Of a stretch of DNA of 64,000 nucleotides, positions 58,247 through 64,000 are shown one piece after another. The stretch is from the NCBI GenBank assembly GCA_902462155.1, contig CABQAQ010000006.1:89256-153255 (forward strand). Reading direction: 5' to 3'. The notes beneath the pieces are model-generated. The model was not told the DNA's origin. It did no database searches and saw only the letters and a list, made by a program, of their open reading frames with translations. The stretch comes from an uncultured bacterium. GTDB taxonomy: Bacteria > Cyanobacteriota > Vampirovibrionia > Gastranaerophilales > Gastranaerophilaceae. How positions within the stretch are numbered: position 1 is the stretch's first letter; each line of letters begins with the position of its first letter. Position numbers and translations under genes: made by a program.

Positions 58247-60226
58247 TTGACTTTAAGTATAACCGAGAAACTAAATTTATCAGAAAATTCAAAAAAAGTA
58301 TTAGAAAAACGATATCTGAAAAGAGATTCTGATGGAAAACCAATAGAAACAGCAGAAGATTTATTTATGCGAGTAGCAAAAAGTATAGCCAAAGCAGATG
58401 AAGAATATGGAGCATCTCAAGAAGAAATAGATAGATTAACAGAAAGATTCTATGACTTTATATCAAAATGTTATTTTATGCCAAATAGTCCTACCTTGAT
58501 GAATGCAGGTAGAGAATTAGGTCAATTATCAGCTTGTTTTGTATTACCTGTTGAGGACTCTTTAGAAGGGATATTTGAAACAGTAAAAAATACAGCTCTT
58601 ATTCATAAAAGTGGAGGTGGAACAGGATTTTCATTTTCAAGATTAAGACCAAAAAATGATATAGTAAAATCAACAATGGGAGTTTCATCCGGTCCTGTAT
58701 CATTTATGGAAGTGTTTAATGCGGCTACAGAGGCTGTTAAACAAGGCGGTACTCGGCGTGGTGCAAATATGGGTATTTTAAGAATTGATCATCCTGATAT
58801 TTTAGAATTTATTGATTGTAAATCTGATGGTAATAAACTAAATAATTTTAATATATCAGTGGCTATTACTGATAAATTTATGGAAGCTTTAAAAAATGAT
58901 GATAATTATGATCTTATCCATCCAAGCTCAAAAAAATGTGTCGGAAAATTAAATGCAAGAAAAGTATTTGATTTAATTGTAGATCACGCTTGGAAAAATG
59001 GTGAACCTGGTATAGTCTTTATAGATAGAATGAATTTAGATAATCCAACACCTTTAATAGGGCAGATAGAATCAACAAACCCTTGTGGTGAAGTCCCTTT
59101 ATTGCCTTATGAAGCTTGTAATTTAGGGTCTATCAACTTAAGTCTTATGGTAAAACAAAATTCCGAAGGTGAATGTATCATTGATTGGGATAAACTTAAG
59201 GATGTAACCAAATTAGCTATTCATTTTCTAGACAATGTAATTACCGTAAATAATTATCCATTAAAAGAGATCTCAAAAATGGTTCAGGATAATAGAAAAA
59301 TCGGACTAGGTGTAATGGGATGGGCTGATTTACTTATGAAATTAAATGTTTCATATAGTTCGGAAGAAGGTATAAAATTAGCTTCTGATGTAATGAGTTT
59401 TATAAATTATCATTCTAAAGTTGAATCTGTTAGATTAGCTAAATTAAGAGGTAAATTTGCTAATTTTAGCGGATCAATTTATGAAAATAAACATTATTTT
59501 GCAGACAAATTTAAAGATATAAAATCAGATGTTGTTTCTTTAGAAGATTGGAAAATGTTAGATAAAGAAATAGAAATGTATGGTTTAAGGAATGCAACAA
59601 CATCTTGTATAGCACCTACAGGGACAATTTCTATGATAGCAAATTGCTCAGGTGGTATTGAACCTTTATTTAGCTTAGTATTTTTGAGAAATGTCATGGA
59701 TGGCACAGAAATGCTTGAAGTTAATGATGTATTTAAATTATACGCTCAAAAAAATAAGTTTTATTCTGAAGACTTAATGAAACAGATCTTAAAAGATGGT
59801 ACGTTAAAATATTGTAAAGGTGTTTCTGATGAAGCTAAAGGAATATATGTAACAGCACATGATGTGTTACCTCAATGGCATGTAAAAATGCAAGCAGCTT
59901 TTCAAAGACATACAGATAATGCTGTATCAAAAACTATAAATTTTGAAGAGAATGCTAGTCGCAGTGATATCGCCGATGCTTATAGATTAGCTTTTGAAGA
60001 AAATTTAAAGGGCATTACTGTTTACCGTAATAATTCACGTTGTTTTCAACCAATGAATTTAGATAAAAAATCTGAAGAAAGTTCTATCGAAATGATAACT
60101 CCGGATGAGCAAGAAAATATAGAAAATAACATTAAACCTCGAACTTGTCCTGATTGTGGTTTTAGTATAGAGATGGCTGAAGGGTGTTTTATTTGTCCTA
60201 ACTGTGGGTATTCTGGTTGTAGCTAA
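58247..60226 (+). CDS. nrdJ: Adenosylcobalamin-dependent ribonucleotide reductase, class II
   Basis: The 659-residue enzyme reduces ribonucleotides to deoxyribonucleotides with a cobalamin-derived thiyl radical, in air or without. It has ELGQLSACFVLPVEDSLEGI, the nucleotide-binding GGGTGFSFSRLRP, NPCGEVPLLPYEACNLGSIN and ATTSCIAPTGTISMIANCSGG. The C-terminal redox/zinc ribbon is CPDCG...EGCFICPNCGYSGC, the class II mark. The start is TTG, supported by AAGGAGG 9 bp upstream. No cobalamin riboswitch is visible in the 135-bp gap before it. A strong terminator follows. Confidence 0.95.
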   Translation: MTLSITEKLNLSENSKKVLEKRYLKRDSDGKPIETAEDLFMRVAKSIAKADEEYGASQEEIDRLTERFYDFISKCYFMPNSPTLMNAGRELGQLSACFVLPVEDSLEGIFETVKNTALIHKSGGGTGFSFSRLRPKNDIVKSTMGVSSGPVSFMEVFNAATEAVKQGGTRRGANMGILRIDHPDILEFIDCKSDGNKLNNFNISVAITDKFMEALKNDDNYDLIHPSSKKCVGKLNARKVFDLIVDHAWKNGEPGIVFIDRMNLDNPTPLIGQIESTNPCGEVPLLPYEACNLGSINLSLMVKQNSEGECIIDWDKLKDVTKLAIHFLDNVITVNNYPLKEISKMVQDNRKIGLGVMGWADLLMKLNVSYSSEEGIKLASDVMSFINYHSKVESVRLAKLRGKFANFSGSIYENKHYFADKFKDIKSDVVSLEDWKMLDKEIEMYGLRNATTSCIAPTGTISMIANCSGGIEPLFSLVFLRNVMDGTEMLEVNDVFKLYAQKNKFYSEDLMKQILKDGTLKYCKGVSDEAKGIYVTAHDVLPQWHVKMQAAFQRHTDNAVSKTINFEENASRSDIADAYRLAFEENLKGITVYRNNSRCFQPMNLDKKSEESSIEMITPDEQENIENNIKPRTCPDCGFSIEMAEGCFICPNCGYSGCS

Positions 60227-60247
60227 ACTTAAAATAAATTTTACTTT

Positions 60248-60281
60248 AAAGCGGCCTTGTATTTAAATACAAGGCCGCTTT
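60248..60281 (+). terminator. Terminator of nrdJ
   Basis: A perfect 17-bp palindrome (AAAGCGGCCTTGTATTT and its complement, no spacer) lies 21 bp after the stop. It is one of the most GC-rich hairpins in the window. It would act in both directions. Confidence 0.85.
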
Positions 60282-60624
60282 ATATTATAATAAAAATTTT
60301 ATTCACACTTTAACTCATACGCTAAAGATTTTCATATATTGTTTTATAAAAAAGTCAACCATTAATCTTATCAATAGTCTTAATGAGATAAACATAAATT
60401 TCTATCAGGAAAGATACATATAAGTATTGTTATTTCTTTATAAACAGATAATCAGAATATTTTAGCAAAATCAAATTCTAGACCAATTTTTTCAAATTTT
60501 TTGTAAAGATATAAAACAGTTACCCCAATTTCAATTCCGGTTATTGAAATTTTTCCAACTTGACTCCTTTTGTATAAATTCCCATTTTCTATATATGAAA
60601 ATATGTTTTCATTTTAAAAACATC
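60282..60624. other. Intergenic stretch with a possible gene relic
   Basis: On the minus strand about 60465-60620 an open frame without start codon reads ...NIFSYIENGNLYKRSQVGKI... to ...GLEFDFAKIF and a stop. It looks protein-like but I cannot place it. The rest, about 60282-60460, shows no gene, hairpin or repeat that I can support. Confidence 0.35.
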
Positions 60625-61134
60625 TTAAATATTTTCTTGTTTAAATTTATCTAATATTAATTTCCTATTAATTAATCCTGAAGACAAATTTACAATAGTA
60701 GCTCCTAACAATGATAAATAACGAACTTTTTTACTTTGATTTTTATGATCTATAAAAGAATCAACAAGTAATGGAATAGTTGTAGTTACTAAAGTTTTAA
60801 ATAGCAGTTCTTTCTTTAGCGTTTGTTCTTTTGTTTCATTATCTTTTTTTACTAAGACCAAAGGTTTATTATAATCTTTAATAGCTAAACTTGTATACAT
60901 AACAGTAGAAAGAGCAATTGGGAATAGTTCTTTAAATTTTACCGCCAAGCCTAAAGTTGTAAATGCTGTAATTGCAGAATTTACAACACTAAATGGATGT
61001 TTTTTGACAGTAAACTCCTGATTATATGATACTTTATCATTTTGAACCGGAACATTACTTTTATCATCCTTGCTATCGTTTTTCATTCCAAAATTATTTT
61101 TGCTTAATTTTATATAATTATTATTTATATTCAT
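60625..61134 (-). CDS. Small membrane protein, cassette array 2, copy 1
   Basis: The 169-residue protein has a polar N-terminus with the short NNFGMKN motif. Three hydrophobic segments follow (VVNSAITAFTTLGLAVKF, LFPIALSTVMYTSLAI, FKTLVTTTIPLLVDSFI) and a hydrophobic C-terminal part (LSLLGATIVNLSSGLIN). The layout is like the membrane proteins of array 1, but sequence identity is not visible. It follows a leader remnant whose upstream partner gene has been deleted. Family unknown. Confidence 0.55.
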   Translation of the reverse strand: MNINNNYIKLSKNNFGMKNDSKDDKSNVPVQNDKVSYNQEFTVKKHPFSVVNSAITAFTTLGLAVKFKELFPIALSTVMYTSLAIKDYNKPLVLVKKDNETKEQTLKKELLFKTLVTTTIPLLVDSFIDHKNQSKKVRYLSLLGATIVNLSSGLINRKLILDKFKQENI

Positions 61135-61343
61135 AAAATATAATATTTCTTCTCTTCTTGCTTTTGTTGTATATGCTTATTAGCATTTAATTTAGTAACT
61201 GGTAACTGGTAACTGGTAAAATTCTCATAAATTTCTCCTTCTTATTTATTTTTTTTGCATGAAACAACAATAGTTTAAAAACCATAAAAATTTTATTTGC
61301 TAGATTTAAAGCTAAACTTTAACATAAGTTAATATAAAAACAG
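61135..61343 (-). repeat. Cassette leader remnant without its DUF697-like gene
   Basis: It contains the leader box AAATTTTATTTGCTA at 61288-61302, GGAGAAATTT, an ATG and three perfect CTGGTAA units plus one degenerate unit (61192-61219). The peptide MRILPVTSYQLLN then stops. The following sequence (about 61140-61190) keeps the first residues NANKHIQQ before running into the membrane gene. The middle of the cassette is deleted. Confidence 0.75.
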
Positions 61344-61982
61344 TTATTTACTCTCTTTATTATTCTCACAAAAATTAACCAATGCTCCTATTGCCCCACC
61401 TAATAATAAATATTTAGGTAATGTAGCAGAAATAGATCTTAAATAAAGCACACTTGTTTCTTTAAAACCTACAGGCTTTTTCTCTGATTTAAGACTAGGA
61501 AACAATGCAATAGAAGAACTAACTTGTAATGCAAGTCCGCCAAGTAATCCTAAAAGAATATTTTTATTCTGTTTTAAATACTTTTTTTTTACTTCTTCAT
61601 CACTTTCTTTAATATTAGTTGTCTTCCTATTTTTGTAATTATTAATAAAATTTAAACTATAATCCAAAACAGAACCAATTACGAAACCTGTAATCATTGC
61701 TTTTGCGGTAAGTAGGAAATTTTTACGTTCCACATTTAAAAATTTCAACTCAAGATCTTTATTTGATTTATCAATTCTACGGTAAGATGATATGTTATTT
61801 CCACAAGCAACAGCAAAACCTAAAAGCGGTAGAAATTTTTTAAAGTAATTTGATTCTATATGTTTTTCTTTATCGATATTAACATCTTTTTTAGGATTAG
61901 TTGTATTATCATTATTATTACCTTTAAAAGCATTTAAATTATTTTTAAATGTTGGATAAGAATAGTTAATTTTATTTATCAT
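61344..61982 (-). CDS. Small membrane protein, cassette array 2, copy 2
   Basis: The 212-residue protein opens MINKINYSYPTFKNNLNAFKG, including the FKG-type motif, then a polar linker. Hydrophobic segments follow: FLPLLGFAVACGNNISSY, AMITGFVIGSVLDYSLNFI, ILLGLLGGLALQVSSSIAL and YLLLGGAIGALVNF. It starts 8 bp after the stop of the DUF697-like gene, with AAGGTGG as ribosome-binding site. Role and family unknown; the position matches an immunity-like or membrane-partner slot. Confidence 0.6.
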   Translation of the reverse strand: MINKINYSYPTFKNNLNAFKGNNNDNTTNPKKDVNIDKEKHIESNYFKKFLPLLGFAVACGNNISSYRRIDKSNKDLELKFLNVERKNFLLTAKAMITGFVIGSVLDYSLNFINNYKNRKTTNIKESDEEVKKKYLKQNKNILLGLLGGLALQVSSSIALFPSLKSEKKPVGFKETSVLYLRSISATLPKYLLLGGAIGALVNFCENNKESK

Positions 61983-61990
61983 AATCCACC

Positions 61991-62645
61991 TTACTTTCTA
62001 TTAGCTCTATCACGTATATCTTTTAAGACACTATTACCAATGGCTTCAGTTGTAGCATAAGAAATAGATCCTTTTGCAATAGTTTTTGTTATTGGTTCAG
62101 GTATAGATTCCGAAACAGAAGCATAAGCTGTACCTCCACAAAAAGTACCTGTAACACCGGCTCCTATTTGATCTCTTCTTGAATTTTCATCATTTATTCC
62201 ATAAATTTCTTGTATTTCTTTTACCATTTTGGCTTCATTTTTAGCAAGAATAGGTGCATCTAAAAATGGCACTTGCCCTAAAGTAGTCGATATTGTTGTA
62301 TTAGAAACAGCATATTTATGAATAACTTGTTTTGCCTTTCTTGTTCTAGGACTACCATGTCTTGTATGTGTATGTTCAATGGCTTCACCAATTCTTTCAA
62401 AGTTACTATTGTATTTATCTAAAGCTTCATCACAAGCTTTAAGCAATTTTTTACCACTTCACTTTTTTTGCCTTTTGGTCCACCAAAAGATACACTATCT
62501 GAAAGAAAATATGAGTTTTTTAAATATAATGAATTATTTATACCTAAAGATGTTTTTTGATCAGATTGATCTTTATTGTCTTGTTGTATATGCTTATTAG
62601 CATTTAATCTGGTAACTGGTAACTGGTAACTGGTAAAATTCTCAT
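61991..62645 (-). CDS. DUF697-like cassette protein, array 2 copy 2, phase-off and frameshifted as read
   Basis: The ORF body 61991-62446 gives SPRTRKAKQVIHKYAVSNTT, VPFLDAPILAKNEAKMVKEI and QEIYGI, then a Gly/Ala/Thr-rich C-terminus with a basic end. The NExKMVKEIxEIYG part resembles the DUF697 pattern. Upstream, from an ATG at 62645, the frame that encodes NANKHIQQ...SVSFGGPKGKK is offset from the ATG by the 7-bp repeats. A shift in the T6 run at 62447-62452 (one A short on the coding strand) separates the N-terminal part from the rest. It may be inactive in this assembly, or the shift may be an error. Nearly identical N-terminal coding sequence occurs in copy 3. Confidence 0.6.
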
Positions 62646-62754
62646 AAATTTTCTCCTTCTTATTTATTTTTTTACATAAAACAACAATAAATTAAAACCC
62701 ATAAAAATTTTATTTGCTAAATTTAAAGCTAAACTTTAACATAAGTTAATATAA
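62478..62754 (-). repeat. 277-bp exact direct repeat, copy 1 (copy 2 at 63724-64000)
   Basis: By eye every base is the same as in 63724-64000 (offset 1246). It includes the SFGG-encoding end of the N-terminal coding region, four CTGGTAA units, the ATG, the ribosome-binding site and the leader box at 62705-62719. The second copy runs to the window edge, so it may be longer. Confidence 0.95.
62609..62636 (-). repeat. 7-bp tandem repeat (4 copies) after the start codon
   Basis: Four perfect CTGGTAA units (TTACCAG on the coding strand) begin 9 bp after the ATG at 62645. Each gained or lost unit shifts the frame by one base. With four units the ATG frame stops after MRILPVTSYQLPD. With five or two units it would read through into NANKHIQQ... 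. Confidence 0.9.
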
Positions 62755-62759
62755 AAAGC

Positions 62760-63161
62760 TCAATTTTTTTTATTGTCATCGACTTCAGCATCCTTATTAT
62801 AAAAATATATAACAGCCATAGAAGTATTAAAAGCATCTAAACAAGCTAATAAAAACATATTTAATAAAGAAGCACAAATACCAATATGCCCTATATTTTC
62901 AAGAATTTTATGTCCTGGGATTTTTTCTAATTGAGGTTTACAACGTGCCAAGATAAAATTATATATTCCACTTGCCACAAGAGTTATAACCGTTATTTTA
63001 AATTCTTTATTAATTTTATTATGTATACGAATATATTTATTGTCAGGTTTAGTATTAGTTTTTTGTTCTTCAGAGTTATTATTTAGAACTTTTTGTTTAA
63101 ATGCCGGATTTTTATAAATATTCTTTTTCTCATTATAAGAAAATTGATTATTTATTAACAT
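62760..63161 (-). CDS. Small membrane protein, cassette array 2, copy 3
   Basis: The 133-residue protein has a polar N-terminus (KNIYKNPAFKQKVLNNN, with the F-K motif). Two hydrophobic segments follow (FKITVITLVASGIYNFIL and ILENIGHIGICASLLNMFLLACLDAF) and an acidic end. Its ATG is 2 bp after the TAA of the DUF697-like gene, whose last codons AAAAGGGGG form the ribosome-binding site. This is the tightest coupling of the cassettes. Family unknown. Confidence 0.6.
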   Translation of the reverse strand: MLINNQFSYNEKKNIYKNPAFKQKVLNNNSEEQKTNTKPDNKYIRIHNKINKEFKITVITLVASGIYNFILARCKPQLEKIPGHKILENIGHIGICASLLNMFLLACLDAFNTSMAVIYFYNKDAEVDDNKKN

Positions 63162-63163
63162 AA

Positions 63164-63891
63164 TTACCCCCTTTTATTTGCATTAAATCTAGCTCTATTA
63201 ATCGCATCCTCTCCTAAACTTTTAGTTACGCAACCGGCTATTACTGGTTTAGAGCAAGAACCTACCCCAGGAATTGTGCCAACAACTTCTTTAACTTGAG
63301 AAAGTATTGTTTCTCCAATATAATCTGTAGCTGTATCTATTATTGTTCCTGCATTGGCTCCGATAATACCTGTTGCAGTCCCTACTCCACCTGTTTTATA
63401 TGCATTATTATCATCTTTTATTCCATAAATTTCATTTATTTCTTTTACCATTTTAACTTCGTTAGCTGCTAAAAGTGGTGCATCTAAATAAGGCACTTTC
63501 CCAACTGTTCCTGAAACAACTGTATTTGACATTGTATACTTGTTTACGACTTGCCTTGCTCTTCTTGTCCTTGGGCTTCCTGGTCGTCGCCAATTCTGTA
63601 TTTCTTCCATCTTTTCAGCGGCATATCCAAATAAATCATCATTCAAATCATCAATAGTTTCGTTAACTACATCTTTACAATCTTTTATAAATTTCTCAAC
63701 TTTTTTCTTTCCTCCAGACTTCCGTCCACCAAAAGATACACTATCTGAAAGAAAATATGAGTTTTTTAAATATAATGAATTATTTATACCTAAAGATGTT
63801 TTTTGATCAGATTGATCTTTATTGTCTTGTTGTATATGCTTATTAGCATTTAATCTGGTAACTGGTAACTGGTAACTGGTAAAATTCTCAT
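63164..63891 (-). CDS. DUF697-like cassette protein, array 2 copy 3, phase-off as read
   Basis: The main frame runs unbroken from NANKHIQQDNKDQSDQKTS through SVSFGGRKSGGKKKVEKFIK and DDLFGYAAEKMEEIQNWRR. It continues with GSPRTRRARQVVNKYTMSNT, PYLDAPLLAANEVKMVKEIN and EIYGI. A Gly-rich C-terminus with GTIPGVG and AGCVTKSLGEDAINRA completes it, as in DUF697 proteins. The only well-placed start, ATG 63891 after AGGAG, is out of frame because of four 7-bp repeats. The internal TTG at 63646 is a poor start. So the gene looks intact but switched off. The Gly/small-residue helices could insert into membranes; this is inference. Confidence 0.65.
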
Positions 63892-64000
63892 AAATTTTCT
63901 CCTTCTTATTTATTTTTTTACATAAAACAACAATAAATTAAAACCCATAAAAATTTTATTTGCTAAATTTAAAGCTAAACTTTAACATAAGTTAATATAA
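63724..64000 (-). repeat. 277-bp exact direct repeat, copy 2, truncated by the window edge
   Basis: It contains the leader box at 63951-63965, the ribosome-binding site, the ATG, the 7-bp repeats and the N-terminal coding region. Its partner is 62478-62754. It implies that another cassette probably lies to the right of this window. Confidence 0.95.
63855..63882 (-). repeat. 7-bp tandem repeat (4 copies) after the start codon, second locus
   Basis: Four CTGGTAA units, the same number as at 62609-62636 and with the same frame consequence for the ATG at 63891. Confidence 0.9.

Noticed and set aside
61192..63882. CTGGTAA repeats as a CRISPR array
   Set aside because: Units are 7 bp and directly adjacent with no spacers, and there is no cas gene in the window.

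Overview
The window looks like a chromosomal segment of a low-GC, Gram-negative, non-photosynthetic relative of Cyanobacteria, most likely Candidatus Gastranaerophilales / Melainabacteria (Vampirovibrionia). This is inferred from sequence character only, because no rRNA gene is present. Supporting points are the very AT-rich composition, the gene order rpoA-rplQ-truA-rplM-rpsI, a SigF-like group 3 sigma factor beside a type IV prepilin peptidase, an AMIN-domain protein, an outer-membrane beta-barrel protein and a class II ribonucleotide reductase with a C-terminal zinc ribbon.

Layout. 0.1-0.8 kb: BlaI-type regulator and an overlapping unknown gene. 1-3.6 kb: clpB. 3.6-12 kb (minus): the S10/spc ribosomal operon from rpsJ to rplR, ending abruptly at a bidirectional terminator, so rpsE-rpmD-rplO-secY-adk-map are not here. 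12.2-19 kb: two large calpain-like cysteine protease genes, a P-loop NTPase gene and a truncated protease relic. 19.1-21.2 kb: groES-groEL. 21.2-24.6 kb (minus): a transglutaminase-like gene and a decaying tandem array of two-gene cassettes. 24.7-29.7 kb (minus): infA-rpmJ-rpsM-rpsK-rpsD-rpoA-rplQ-truA-rplM-rpsI. 30-31.7 kb: pilD-type peptidase and a sigma factor. 31.8-37 kb: cell-wall recycling, TPR, response-regulator and pentapeptide genes. 37-40 kb: a third large calpain-like gene with SH3-ligand-like proline repeats. 40.3-60.2 kb: nadB-nadC, SNF2/SWIM helicase, comEC, nitrilase-family amidase, radA, CCA/poly(A) polymerase, AMIN protein, a YtxH/DUF948 cluster, porin, queH and nrdJ. 60.6-64 kb (minus): a second array of two-gene cassettes running off the right edge.

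Two linked signals stand out. (1) The three large calpain-like genes lie scattered between housekeeping genes but share the same protease core (Cys-His-Asn) and the same type of upstream element. For two of them this is close to a sigma-28/FliA promoter (TAAA...GCCGATA); the third is weaker. A group 3 sigma factor is encoded in the same window, which suggests a co-regulated protease regulon. (2) Two arrays about 37 kb apart carry cassettes of the same design: a leader with an identical 15-base box, an ATG followed in four of five by 7-bp tandem repeats that currently put the gene out of frame, a DUF697-like gene with an SFGG motif, and an immediately downstream small membrane protein gene. Near-identical repeats, mosaic paralogues and several relics point to recombination and slippage, as expected of a phase-variable effector/partner system. 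Function is unproven.
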